Of a stretch of DNA of 64,000 nucleotides, positions 19,649 to 28,228 are shown one piece after another. The translations under genes were made by a program, and so were the position numbers. The notes under the pieces were generated by a model. It made no database searches, was not told the origin of the DNA, and was given only the letters and a program-made list of their open reading frames with translations. Source of the DNA: Pseudomonas sp. WS 5079 (lineage in GTDB: Bacteria > Pseudomonadota > Gammaproteobacteria > Pseudomonadales > Pseudomonadaceae); NCBI RefSeq assembly GCF_012985465.1, contig NZ_JAAQWN010000003.1, positions 496,001 through 560,000 on the forward strand. Direction: 5' to 3'. Each line of letters begins with the position of its first letter. The stretch's first letter is position 1.

Positions 19649-20433
19649 GGTTGGGTTATCCAGGTGATTCGCGGGTAGCCGGAAAGTGGATGGGTATCGA
19701 TCAGTGCCTCGACACCGAACACCTCGCGCAGCAGCTCGGCGGTCAGCACTTGGTGGGGCGTGCCGCTGGCGACGATGCGGCCATGGTTGATCACGTACAG
19801 GCGATCACAGAAGGCGGCCGCCAGGTTCAGGTCATGGATGCTGGCCAGGGTGCCGATCTGCAGGCGCTTGACCAGCCCCAGCAGCTCCAGTTGGTAGCGT
19901 GGGTCGAGGTGGTTGGTCGGCTCGTCGAGGATCAGCAGTTGCGGCTGCTGGGCCAGGGCGCGGGCGAGGATCACGCGCTGCTTTTCACCGCCGGACAGGG
20001 TGGCGAAGGCATGGTCCTCAAAACCCAGCAGGCCGACGGATTCGAGGGCGTGCTGAATCAGTTGGTGGTCGTGCAGGGTATCGCTGTCGAACAGCCCTTT
20101 GTGCGGGGTGCGGCCCATGGCGACCACTTCATCGACCCGCAGGCCGAAGGCGTCGGGGAACTCCTGCAGCACCACGGCGATGCGCTGGGCGCACCAGCGC
20201 GAGGATTGCTTCCAGACGTTCTGGTGATCCAGATGCACTTCACCCTGCTCGGGCTTGCTGAAGCGATAGGCGCAGCGCAACAGGCTGGTCTTGCCGCTGC
20301 CATTGGGCCCGATCAACCCGACAAACTCCCCGGCACCCACCTGCAGGCTGGCATCACGCAGGTGGAACTGGTGATGACAGTGGCCATGGCCCAGGGGGGA
20401 CCAGGCGAGGTGGTGGAGGTTGAGTGTGGGCAT
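19645..20433 (-). CDS. ABC transporter ATP-binding protein (FepC/BtuD-like)
   Basis: A 262-residue ATPase for the metal importer. Walker A is [10 protein letters not shown], the signature [16 protein letters not shown], Walker [13 protein letters not shown], and the switch histidine lies in SIHDLNLA. The ATG at 20433 has a GAGA motif upstream; an upstream TTG in frame was not preferred. An unusual His-rich patch ([10 protein letters not shown]) lies at about residues 15-24 and could touch metal, which is speculation. The gene starts 35 bases after the receptor gene. Confidence 0.92.
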   Translation of the reverse strand: MPTLNLHHLAWSPLGHGHCHHQFHLRDASLQVGAGEFVGLIGPNGSGKTSLLRCAYRFSKPEQGEVHLDHQNVWKQSSRWCAQRIAVVLQEFPDAFGLRVDEVVAMGRTPHKGLFDSDTLHDHQLIQHALESVGLLGFEDHAFATLSGGEKQRVILARALAQQPQLLILDEPTNHLDPRYQLELLGLVKRLQIGTLASIHDLNLAAAFCDRLYVINHGRIVASGTPHQVLTAELLREVFGVEALIDTHPLSGYPRITWITQP

Positions 20434-20468
20434 CAAAAATCTCAAGTCAAACAGCGATCCAGGGGTGG

Positions 20469-22577
20469 TTAGAAGGTGTAGTCCGCGGTCACAAAGAACG
20501 AGCGCGGTTCACCCAGTATCCATTGCTGGCCGTCATTGTATTGGCTCACGGCATAGGTGCGGTCGAACAGGTTATTCAATTGCAGGCCCAATGTCGTGTT
20601 GCGCAGGGCTTTCCACGAAACAGTGGCGTCGACCACGGTGTAGCTGGGCAGCTCATTGCGGTTGGCCATGTCAGCGTAGCGCGCATCCACATACCGCACG
20701 CCGGCACCGGCGCGGATGTCGTCGCTCACCGCCTTGCTGACCCACAGGTTGGCCGTACGGCGCGGCACGTCCACCGGGCGATTGCCGTCGCGCGAGACCT
20801 GCACGCCGCCGACGTTCTGCTGGAAGTCGTCATATTGCGCCCGCACGATGGCCGCGTTGGCCTGCAGTTGCCAGGCGTGGGGCAGTTGCAGGTCGAGGCT
20901 GGCCTCCAGGCCGTCGGAGGATTGCTGGCCCACTTGCTGTTTGAACTGCGGGTTGCCCGGCACATCGGTCAGCAGTTTCTTTTTGACGATATGGTAGGCC
21001 GCCAGGGTCCACTCGCCGCGCTGGTCCCAGAAAGCTTGCTTGATACCGATTTCGGTCTGCTTGGCGGTGGACAGGTCGAACGCCTGTTGGCTTGAACTCA
21101 GAGAGATCAGCCCGCCGACGCCATCGGTGCTGGTGGCGTACTGGCCGTAGACCGAGGTGTCCGGGGTGAGGGCAAACACCAGGCCGGCCTTCCAGTTGTT
21201 GCCGGTCAGGGTCTTGTCGTTGCGTTCACCGCTGCGCAGTTCATCGCGGTCCAGGTGCACGTAGTCGCGACGAATGCCGGTGACCAGGGACAGGCGCTCG
21301 CTCAGTTGCAGGCGGTTTTCGGCAAAGCCTGCGAACTGCTTGGTGGTGGTGGCGAACACCGGCAGGAACGGATCGGCGCTTTCAAACGGGGCCTGGGCCG
21401 GGTGTTTCACATCGATGGGCTGGCCACCGTCCACGACGTCGTTAAACGGTGAGTTGCTGGCCAGGCGAAAGCGGATGCGGTTGTATTCCACGCCGGTCAC
21501 GGTCTGGCTGTCGAGGCCAAACAGGGTGTGTTTGAAGGTAAAGGTCTGGCGGTCGCCGACCTGTTCCTGGTTGTGCTTGATGCCAAAAAAACCGCTGCGG
21601 GTCAGTTGCCCGGCGCTGAAGTTGTAGTTCTCGGCGTTCTGCCAGCGGCGCTGGGCCTTGAGGTAGTACAACTCGTTGCGCGCGCTGACACTGTCGTTGA
21701 TCTGCCATTCGCTGCTCAGGCGGGTCCACTGGTCGTTGTAGTGCTGGGTGTCGTTGCTGACGTTGTAGTTCTTGTCCCGCAGGCCCTTGTGCAGGTGGCC
21801 GTTGAGCAGCGGTGTGCCGAAATAGTTCTGCGGGCGTTGGTCGCCGTAGTCGTGGGCCAGGGTGAAGCTCAGGTTGTCGGCGGCCTGCCAGCGCAGGGCG
21901 GCGCTGGCAAACTCGCTGGCCGAGTCGCCACGGTCGATAAAGCCATGGCTGCGCAGGCGGTTGAGGTTCAGGCGATAGCTCAAGGTATCGGTCAGCGAGC
22001 CGCCGCTGTCCAGGGCCTGTTGCTGGCGATCATAGGCGCCGTAGCCGAGGCGGATGTGGTTTTCGATCTCGCCCTCAAAGGGCTTTTTCGCGACGGTATT
22101 GACCACCGCGCCGGTGGCGCCTTCGCCATACAGCACCGATGCCGGGCCGCGCAGCACGTCCACGCGTTCGACGGCCCAGGTGTCGACCGGGAAGGTCGAG
22201 GTGCCCATGCCGTTGTACAGGCGGTTGCCGTCATACAACTGCATCACCGAACCCTGGCCGGCAAACCCACGGGCTTGCAGCGAGGTACCGCCGTCGCCCG
22301 GGGTGCCGGTGCGGCTGATGCCGGTGGCGCGGGAGATGGCGTCCTGCACACTGGCGTCGCCGCGTTCGCGGATCTGCTCGCCGGTCTGGCTTTCGACACT
22401 GCCGGGGGTTTGCCGGGCGCTGAGGCCCAGGCGCGAGCCGGCGGTGGTCGGGGTGTCGAGGTCGACAGGTGCGCTGTCCACTGCCGGGGCGGTCACGGGG
22501 CTGACGGGCAGGGTCAGGGCCTGGGCACTGTTGTGCAAGGCAAGCAGGCACAGGCCGCTGGCAAGGTACTTGTTCAT
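20469..22577 (-). CDS. TonB-dependent outer-membrane receptor, Zur-type promoter
   Basis: A 702-residue TonB-dependent receptor with signal peptide ending SAQA. The plug domain shows VQDAISRATGISRTG, LQARGF and VDVLRGPASVLYGEGATGAVVN. The 22-strand barrel ends in an aromatic residue (VTADYTF), as needed for outer-membrane insertion. The sequence looks like a siderophore-type receptor. However, it heads an ABC operon and a Zur-like box lies just upstream, so zinc or a zinc chelate is the better guess. A 9-bp hairpin sits in its leader. Confidence 0.93.
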   Translation of the reverse strand: MNKYLASGLCLLALHNSAQALTLPVSPVTAPAVDSAPVDLDTPTTAGSRLGLSARQTPGSVESQTGEQIRERGDASVQDAISRATGISRTGTPGDGGTSLQARGFAGQGSVMQLYDGNRLYNGMGTSTFPVDTWAVERVDVLRGPASVLYGEGATGAVVNTVAKKPFEGEIENHIRLGYGAYDRQQQALDSGGSLTDTLSYRLNLNRLRSHGFIDRGDSASEFASAALRWQAADNLSFTLAHDYGDQRPQNYFGTPLLNGHLHKGLRDKNYNVSNDTQHYNDQWTRLSSEWQINDSVSARNELYYLKAQRRWQNAENYNFSAGQLTRSGFFGIKHNQEQVGDRQTFTFKHTLFGLDSQTVTGVEYNRIRFRLASNSPFNDVVDGGQPIDVKHPAQAPFESADPFLPVFATTTKQFAGFAENRLQLSERLSLVTGIRRDYVHLDRDELRSGERNDKTLTGNNWKAGLVFALTPDTSVYGQYATSTDGVGGLISLSSSQQAFDLSTAKQTEIGIKQAFWDQRGEWTLAAYHIVKKKLLTDVPGNPQFKQQVGQQSSDGLEASLDLQLPHAWQLQANAAIVRAQYDDFQQNVGGVQVSRDGNRPVDVPRRTANLWVSKAVSDDIRAGAGVRYVDARYADMANRNELPSYTVVDATVSWKALRNTTLGLQLNNLFDRTYAVSQYNDGQQWILGEPRSFFVTADYTF

Positions 22578-22606
22578 CGGACGACAGATCGCTTCTTCGA
22601 GACGGT

Positions 22607-22629
22607 ACTCGCCGCTGAGCGCGGCGAGT
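22607..22629 (-). promoter_or_regulatory. Leader hairpin of the TonB receptor mRNA
   Basis: ACTCGCCGC, a five-base loop, then GCGGCGAGT: a perfect 9-bp stem between the Zur-like box and the receptor start. No T-run follows, so it is not a classical terminator. It may stabilise the mRNA 5' end or modulate translation. Confidence 0.5.
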
Positions 22630-22643
22630 GGGGACGGTGCAGT

Positions 22644-22664
22644 AAGTGTTATAAGTTAACACTT
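22644..22664. promoter_or_regulatory. Zur-like operator upstream of the TonB receptor operon
   Basis: A perfect 8-bp inverted repeat, AAGTGTTA-TAAGT-TAACACTT. Compared with the Zur consensus TGTTATA-N-TATAACA, the left half matches completely and the right half matches five of seven positions, with the correct one-base centre. It lies 67 bases upstream of the receptor ATG. A TATAAC within it could be the -10 element on the minus strand, which would fit repression by zinc-loaded Zur. Confidence 0.7.
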
Positions 22665-22694
22665 CTTGCGCTGGGGATGAAAGCCCGCGTAAGA

Positions 22695-22715
22695 CTACAT
22701 AACGTCTCTATGTAG
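22695..22715 (-). terminator. Possible terminator after the PepSY gene
   Basis: CTACATA, a seven-base loop, then TATGTAG, lying 16 bases beyond the stop codon of the PepSY gene. The stem is AT-rich and only weakly followed by T residues (TCTTACG on the minus strand). It could equally be a second operator-like palindrome of the receptor promoter region. Confidence 0.3.
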
Positions 22716-22730
22716 GGCATCTCGCCTACC

Positions 22731-24113
22731 TCATGCAGAAGATGAGGCCGATTCACGTTGCTTGAAAAAACGCGCCAGTACCAGCCGATCCAACACCCAC
22801 ACCACGATCAGCGAGGCGCCGACCAGCGGGAAAATGATCGCCAGGGCCAGCATGATCAGCATCGCGGTTTTCCATTTCGGCAGGTCGTGGCGCAACGGCG
22901 GCACCCCTAGGCCGCCCTGTGGCCGGCGCTTCCACCAGATCACCAGGCCACTGACGGCACTTAGCAGAATCATCAGGCACACCAGCAGCACGATGATCTG
23001 GTTGATCACCCCGAACATCTTGCCCTCGTGCAGCATCACCCCGGACTCGGTGACCCGCGCCACCGTGTTGTAGTGTTCCCAGCGCACGTCGGCTAAGACC
23101 TTGCCGGTGTACTGGTCGACATGCAGGGTTGCGTCATTGCGCGGGTCGTTGGCGAATACGGCGATGGTGAACACGCCCGTGGCCGTGGTGGGGAAGGTGA
23201 CGCTGTAGCCCGGCTCGACCTGGCGTGCGGTGGCCAGGTCCACCACCTGTTGCAGGCTGATCGCCGGGGCGGCCGGGCCATGGTGCATGCCGCCGTGCTG
23301 CATGTGTTCGGCATGCTCGCCGGACATCGGCATGGGGGTGTTTTCCAGGGCCCATGGCACGGTCTGTTGTGTGGCGGTGTTGAGGCTGCGGGCCTGTTGG
23401 TCGGACTGCGGCACGTCGTTCCACATCGCCGCTGGGAAGTGGTTCCACAGATCGGCGTATTGCTTGCCCCAGAAGCCGGTCCAGGTCAGGCCGCTGAGGA
23501 TCATCAGCAGCAGGAATGCGGCGCCCCAGAACCCGGTGACCCCATGCAGGTCGCGCCAGAACAGGCGCCCGCGACTGCCCAGGCGCGGCCACAGGATCCC
23601 AGCGGCGGATCTGCCGCGCGGCCACCACAGGTACAGGCCGGACACCACCAGCATCACCCCCCAGCCCGCCGCCAGCTCGATCAGGCGGTCGCCGGTGGTG
23701 CCGATCATCAACTCACCGTGCAGCGCACGGACGATGGCTTGCAGGTTGTAGGTCGCGTCCTGCTCGCCGAGTACGTTGCCGCGATAGGGGTCGACGAACA
23801 CGGTCAGTTCGTGGCCGGCGTTGTGCAGGACAAACTGCGCGCTGCTGCTGGCGTCCACAGGCGGCAGGTATTTGCTGAGGGTGGCTTGTGGGTAGGCGGC
23901 CTTGGCGCGCTGCAATTGCTCGTCGGCGCTGAGGACGTGCGCGGCGGGCTCGACCTTGAGCAGGTCGGCATACATCAGCGGGTCCAACTGGGGTTTGAAC
24001 AGGTAGATGATGCCGGTCACTGCCAGCAACACCATGAAGGGCGCGACAAACAGCCCGGCGTAGAAATGCCAGCGCCAGGCCAGGTTGTAGAAGGAAATCT
24101 TTGGAGGGTTCAT
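22731..24113 (-). CDS. PepSY-associated membrane protein, copper cluster
   Basis: A 460-residue inner-membrane protein of the PepSY-TM family. It has four clear hydrophobic segments (about residues 18-40, 145-165, 195-215 and 370-395) plus a C-terminal pair near 420-445. PepSY-like periplasmic segments lie around residues 90-130 and 285-330. A His/Met-rich loop (HAEHMQHGGMHHG) at about residues 265-277 suggests metal contact. Such proteins often accompany TonB receptors and may reduce or handle the imported metal. It lies directly downstream of oprC across a REP doublet. The ATG at 24113 has GGAG seven bases upstream. Confidence 0.88.
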   Translation of the reverse strand: MNPPKISFYNLAWRWHFYAGLFVAPFMVLLAVTGIIYLFKPQLDPLMYADLLKVEPAAHVLSADEQLQRAKAAYPQATLSKYLPPVDASSSAQFVLHNAGHELTVFVDPYRGNVLGEQDATYNLQAIVRALHGELMIGTTGDRLIELAAGWGVMLVVSGLYLWWPRGRSAAGILWPRLGSRGRLFWRDLHGVTGFWGAAFLLLMILSGLTWTGFWGKQYADLWNHFPAAMWNDVPQSDQQARSLNTATQQTVPWALENTPMPMSGEHAEHMQHGGMHHGPAAPAISLQQVVDLATARQVEPGYSVTFPTTATGVFTIAVFANDPRNDATLHVDQYTGKVLADVRWEHYNTVARVTESGVMLHEGKMFGVINQIIVLLVCLMILLSAVSGLVIWWKRRPQGGLGVPPLRHDLPKWKTAMLIMLALAIIFPLVGASLIVVWVLDRLVLARFFKQRESASSSA

Positions 24114-24156
24114 CAGGGCGCTCCGCAAGGACTCTTATATGGGTATTGATGACGCT

Positions 24157-24257
24157 ATTGCGGGCAATCCCCCTGTAGGAGCCGGCTTGCCGGCGATGAG
24201 GCCCTTGAGGACGCCATCACCGGCAAGCCGGCTCCCACAGGGGGGATTGCCCGCGAT
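24157..24257. repeat. REP doublet between oprC and the PepSY gene
   Basis: A long inverted pair of the GCCGGCTTGCCGGCGATG type. The symmetry extends outward into GCGGGCAATCCCCC on the left and GGGGGATTGCCCGC on the right, making arms of about 40 bases, longer than those of neighbouring REP pairs. Confidence 0.88.
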
Positions 24258-24261
24258 GTGG

Positions 24262-26337
24262 TTAGAAGCTCATATCCACCTTGGTCCAGAGCGTGCGCCC
24301 TGGCTCCTTGATAGCTTGCGGGTCGTTGGCCGGGTAGCCGAACCCGGCGTTGCCGGCCAGGTTCAAGTGTTCGGCGTAGGCCTTGCCGAACAGGTTGTCG
24401 ACGCCGGTGCTGACCTTGAAGTTCTTGTTGATGCGGTACGCCGCGTTGAGGGAGAACACGCCAAAGCCACCGCTCTTGGCGAAGTCCTTGCCGACCACGT
24501 TGCCTTTGTTCTGGTCGATGCGGTTTTGCGCCGCCACCACGCGCCACAAGGCGCCGGCGCTCCAGTCGTCTTCGCTGTAGGTCAGGCCGAAGCGCGCGTC
24601 CAGCGGCGGCATTTGCGGCAGGGCCTTGCCGTCGCTGCTGTTTTTGCCCCAGGCATACGCCAGGGTGGCATCGGCTTTCCAATTGGAGGTCAGCTTGTAG
24701 GCGGCGCCCAACTCACCGCCCATGATCCGCGCGTCGATGTTCTGCGCCTGGGAAGTCATGCCCATCATCCCGGGGGTGTAGTTGAACAGGATGTAGTCGC
24801 GCACCTGGCCAACATACCCGGAGGCCCAGGCTTCAAGCTCAGCGGTCTTGTATTGCAGGCCGAAGTCCAGCTGGGTGGTTTTCTCCGGCTTGACTGCATC
24901 AAAGGCATTGAGCGAACCCGCCGGGCCTTTGCCGGGGGAGAACAGTTCCCAGTAGTCCGGGAAGCGTTCGGCGTGGCCGAGGCCGGCGTAGAGCGTGGTC
25001 GGGCTGTCGGCCAAGTCATGTTCATAACGCACGAAACCCGATGGCAGGGTGTCGGCGCGGGTGTCGCCGGCTGTCGGGTTGGCGCGGATCATCATGCCGC
25101 TGCCGGTGCGCTGGCGGTAATCCTTGGCCGAGGCGCGATCCAGGCGGGCGCCCGTGATCAACCTGTCATTGTCGGCGGCGTACCAGGTCAGTTCGCCAAA
25201 CACCCCGTAGTTATGGAAGTCGGCGTCCTTGGTGCGCGGCAGGTTCTTGTAGGTATCGACACCGGCGCTGCTGCGCTGGCGGTGTTCGTTGGTCTGCGCG
25301 TCGATGCCGCTGATCAGTTGCACATCGGCCCAGCGCCAGGTGGCTTTGATCCGCGCGCCGAGGGTGCGGCGGTCGACGTTGGACGCCATGGGCCCGGCCA
25401 TCATCCCGGTGCCCGATGGCGTGCGCAGGCTGTAGTTGTCCATCACATGGTCGGCGTAGTTGTAGTAGACCTGGGCTTCAACCTTGTCCAGCACCTCGCC
25501 GATGTTGGACTTCTCGAACCGCAGGCCAAGGCTTTCGCGCAGGAACTGCGAGCCGTCCATGCCACGCCCGGCGTAGCGCGCTTCGCCATCGCCACGGCCG
25601 GCGGTGAGCTCTAGCAGGGTGTCGGCGTCCGGGGTCCAGCCGAGGGCGACGTCGCCGTTCCATTTATCGTAGCGCGAGGCGACGGTGTCGTTGTTGCCGT
25701 CCTTGTAGTCATCGGCGTGGGCCTGGTTGCCGATCACGCGGATATAGCCGAGCGAGCCACCGGCAGCGGCATCTACTACTTTGTCGAAGCGCCCGTTGGA
25801 GCCGGCGAGGATGCTGGCGTTGACCCGGGTACCCAGTTCGCCGAACTGTTCCGGCTCACGGTCGAACAGCACTGTGCCGGCCGAGGCGCCGGGGCCCCAG
25901 AGTACGGTTTGCGGGCCTTTGATCACGGTCAGCTTGTCGTAGGTTTCCGGGGAGATATAGGAGGTGGGCGCGTCCATGCGGCCAGGGCAGGCACCGAGCA
26001 TCATGCTGCCGTTGGTGAGGATGTTCAGGCGCGAGCCGAACATGCCGCGCAGTACCGGGTCGCCATTGGTGCCGCCGTTGCGCACCAGGGCAAAGCCTGG
26101 GATGGTCTTGAGGTAGTCGCCGCCGTCACTGGCCGGCACCGGCTGGCGCGGGTCCTTGGGGTTGGTGACGATAGTCAGCGGGGAGCTGGGAGCGACGCCA
26201 GTAATCACCGTCGGGCTCAGCTCGTTGCGGTGCTCGGCGTGGTCGTCGGCATACGCCTGTGGCGCCAAGAGTGCGCCGCACAAAACGGCGAGCACAGGGG
26301 TACATCCCATACGGGTGTCAGCAGGAAACCTGGACAT
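24262..26337 (-). CDS. oprC: TonB-dependent copper receptor OprC
   Basis: A 691-residue outer-membrane receptor of the OprC/NosA copper type. The plug region contains LGACPGRMDAP, in which Cys117 and Met121 form the CxxxM half of the OprC copper site. The barrel contains DHVMD, in which His297 and Met299 form the HxM half. The C-terminus ends in Phe (WTKVDMSF). I recall that this Cys-Met-His-Met site binds copper in P. aeruginosa OprC. The start is uncertain by four codons: the ATG at 26337 is chosen, and another ATG lies at 26349. Genes for DUF2946 proteins and a PCuAC chaperone precede it on the same strand. Confidence 0.94.
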   Translation of the reverse strand: MSRFPADTRMGCTPVLAVLCGALLAPQAYADDHAEHRNELSPTVITGVAPSSPLTIVTNPKDPRQPVPASDGGDYLKTIPGFALVRNGGTNGDPVLRGMFGSRLNILTNGSMMLGACPGRMDAPTSYISPETYDKLTVIKGPQTVLWGPGASAGTVLFDREPEQFGELGTRVNASILAGSNGRFDKVVDAAAGGSLGYIRVIGNQAHADDYKDGNNDTVASRYDKWNGDVALGWTPDADTLLELTAGRGDGEARYAGRGMDGSQFLRESLGLRFEKSNIGEVLDKVEAQVYYNYADHVMDNYSLRTPSGTGMMAGPMASNVDRRTLGARIKATWRWADVQLISGIDAQTNEHRQRSSAGVDTYKNLPRTKDADFHNYGVFGELTWYAADNDRLITGARLDRASAKDYRQRTGSGMMIRANPTAGDTRADTLPSGFVRYEHDLADSPTTLYAGLGHAERFPDYWELFSPGKGPAGSLNAFDAVKPEKTTQLDFGLQYKTAELEAWASGYVGQVRDYILFNYTPGMMGMTSQAQNIDARIMGGELGAAYKLTSNWKADATLAYAWGKNSSDGKALPQMPPLDARFGLTYSEDDWSAGALWRVVAAQNRIDQNKGNVVGKDFAKSGGFGVFSLNAAYRINKNFKVSTGVDNLFGKAYAEHLNLAGNAGFGYPANDPQAIKEPGRTLWTKVDMSF

Positions 26338-26431
26338 GAAAAATTCCATCAATCAGTCGTAAACAACACGGCCAGCAGCCTGCGGCTGTCTGTGTGAAGA
26401 CGGCCGTGCGAAGTTGTGTGTTATTGGCGGT

Positions 26432-26854
26432 CTACGACTGGCTGGGCGGTGCGCGGCTGCGGGCGCCGGGGAAGATGCTCTGCCGGGCATGGCCCAGGCG
26501 CGGTGCGGGGATCAGGCCGGTGGCCGGCGGCGGGCTGCCGAGGGCCACGAACGACACGCTGCCAGGCAGGGCCGGGCAACTGAACAACAGGCTGCAATAG
26601 CCGCATTTCTCCCACATCACGTGGTCGGCGGCGGGGGCCTTGGCATGCCCGGCCGGGTGCTGCGGGGCGGCATGGCAGATGTCGTCCATGGACATCTGCA
26701 TGGACATGCCGGCGTGATGGTCCATCGGCATCGCTTGGGAAATCAGCGGTCCGATAAAGATCATCAGCATGGCGAACAGGCTGATCCAACTGCCGCGGGC
26801 CAGCCTCAAGGGCTGGCGGCGGCGCAGGGTCGAGCTGTTGGCGGGAGCACCCAT
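26432..26854 (-). CDS. DUF2946 protein of the copper cluster
   Basis: A 140-residue small membrane or exported protein with a hydrophobic segment at about residues 22-42. A Met/His-rich stretch (MPMDHHAGMSMQMSMDD) follows, then CGYCSLLFSC. It resembles the DUF2946 family, found beside copper receptors and chaperones. Met, His and Cys content suggests copper binding, which is inference. It lies 19 bases after the PCuAC gene and about 95 bases before oprC. Confidence 0.78.
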   Translation of the reverse strand: MGAPANSSTLRRRQPLRLARGSWISLFAMLMIFIGPLISQAMPMDHHAGMSMQMSMDDICHAAPQHPAGHAKAPAADHVMWEKCGYCSLLFSCPALPGSVSFVALGSPPPATGLIPAPRLGHARQSIFPGARSRAPPSQS

Positions 26855-26873
26855 GGGGAGCGGCCTGGGGTGG

Positions 26874-27356
26874 TTACTGGGCGTGCTGGTGCTCGTGGTT
26901 GGCCATCGGCGGCACTTTTTGTACCCAGACTTGCACTTTTACCGGCCCGGCCTTTTCGAAGTTCAAGGTCAGGGGGAAGTGCTGGCCGTCGCGCAACTGG
27001 CTGCGATCTTTAAGATCCAGGAGCATCACGTGATAGGCCATCGGTGCAAAGGTCAGCTCGCCCTTGGACGGCACGGCCACGCTGGGCACCTGTTGCATCT
27101 TCATCAGGTCGCCCTGCATCACATGCTCATGCAGCTCGGCCTTGGCCGCCACCGGCGTATCGACACTGAGCAGGCGGTCCGGGGCTTCGCCCTGGTTATG
27201 GATCACAAAGTAGGCGGCAACCGTGGGTGCATTGGGCGGCAATTCCTGGGACCAGGGATCGCTTACCAGCAGGTCGCCGGCCTTGTAGTCATCGGCATTG
27301 GCAGCACTGAACACAGGCAGCAGCAAGGCCGCCAGAAGCAGGGAAGATTTGAGCAT
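26874..27356 (-). CDS. Periplasmic copper chaperone PCuAC
   Basis: A 160-residue PCuA(C) chaperone with a signal peptide ending AANA. The copper motif H(M)x10Mx21HxM is intact: His76, Met87, His109 and Met111 fall at exactly these spacings. A His-rich tail (NHEHQHAQ) ends the protein. It would hand copper(I) to periplasmic targets such as cytochrome oxidase. Its place between two DUF2946 genes and upstream of oprC marks a copper acquisition module. Confidence 0.93.
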   Translation of the reverse strand: MLKSSLLLAALLLPVFSAANADDYKAGDLLVSDPWSQELPPNAPTVAAYFVIHNQGEAPDRLLSVDTPVAAKAELHEHVMQGDLMKMQQVPSVAVPSKGELTFAPMAYHVMLLDLKDRSQLRDGQHFPLTLNFEKAGPVKVQVWVQKVPPMANHEHQHAQ

Positions 27357-27401
27357 GGCAGTTCTCCAGAACGATTCAAACGCAGTTCAATTGCGAAGTG
27401 A

Positions 27402-27797
27402 TCAAACGGTTGGAGAGGCGCGGGGGTTGAGGCTCGGCCATTGCTGGCGCGGGGTCGGGGCTTGCAGGGCAGGCGATGGCAGGCCAGGCGCCGGGTCGAA
27501 GCGGGTGAGATACAACTGCGGCACATGCCCCGGCAGCGCCACCAATGGCGCCGAGCCCGAACAGCACCAGCAATGCTGCATGCTGGAATGCTCGTCCTGC
27601 TGCGGCGCCGGTACATCCAGCGTGCCCAGGGACATCGCCACCAGCTTGCTGCCGGTGGACGAGCAGAAACTGCCCCACAGCAATTGCTGGGTAGGGCTTT
27701 TGCCCTGCTGCATCGCCCCAGCCATCGGCATGGCAAACGCATTGAACAGCACTGCAAGGCAGGCGATCCAGGCAAATGCAAAGCGTTGACGGGCCAT
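27402..27797 (-). CDS. Second DUF2946-like protein of the copper cluster
   Basis: A 131-residue protein with an N-terminal hydrophobic segment (about residues 8-28), the motif SFCSSTGSKLV and a central HCWCCSGSAP cluster. It resembles DUF2946 proteins but differs strongly from the copy at 26432-26854. It is the first gene of the copper cluster on the minus strand. The ATG at 27797 was chosen over a TTG three codons upstream. Confidence 0.72.
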   Translation of the reverse strand: MARQRFAFAWIACLAVLFNAFAMPMAGAMQQGKSPTQQLLWGSFCSSTGSKLVAMSLGTLDVPAPQQDEHSSMQHCWCCSGSAPLVALPGHVPQLYLTRFDPAPGLPSPALQAPTPRQQWPSLNPRASPTV

Positions 27798-27899
27798 GGC
27801 GGACAATCCGTAGGGTTAAGCGATCAAGTGGGTATTTAGCCTGATCGGGGGGCATAAGTAAAAGTTGCTGGTGTGGTTTGGTGTCGCAGTGATCCCAAG

Positions 27900-28223
27900 T
27901 TATGTAAAGGGAACGCCATGCACCTGCATATCGACCCCAAGTCCCTTTCGCAGTACCGCAAATATCGCAGCCAGGTTATCCATGCTTGGGTTGCCATGCG
28001 CCGAAAGCATGCGATGCAAGCTTTTGCTCGGTTTGGCCGTTTCCTTTGCCAAGCTCTCAAAACCCACCGTGGCGTTGACCAGGTCGCGCAGAATGATGCG
28101 GGACAATTCTGGTTCGCCGTTGAGAAATAGCGTAGCAGCCTCGTCGAGGAGTGCCTGGGCAAACTCTGGGTCGCGCTGGGCGGCTTCGGCAATCGTGAGT
28201 TTATAACTGCGGGTAAGTGCCAT
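27900..28223 (-). CDS. Antitoxin, HigA-like addiction module antidote
   Basis: A 107-residue protein of the HTH addiction-module antidote family (TIGR02684-like). The helix-turn-helix lies around residues 60-100 (SKSLHRMLSAHGNPSMDNLAAIF). Members bind and neutralise a RelE/HigB-type toxin and repress their own promoter. The toxin gene lies five bases upstream on the same strand, the toxin-first order of HigBA-like modules. Confidence 0.87.
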   Translation of the reverse strand: MALTRSYKLTIAEAAQRDPEFAQALLDEAATLFLNGEPELSRIILRDLVNATVGFESLAKETAKPSKSLHRMLSAHGNPSMDNLAAIFAVLRKGLGVDMQVHGVPFT

Positions 28224-28228
28224 GCTGG

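Noticed and set aside
27807..27899. Small gene or operator between the copper cluster and the antitoxin gene
   Set aside because: No frame with a ribosome binding site and no clear palindrome were seen in this short gap.
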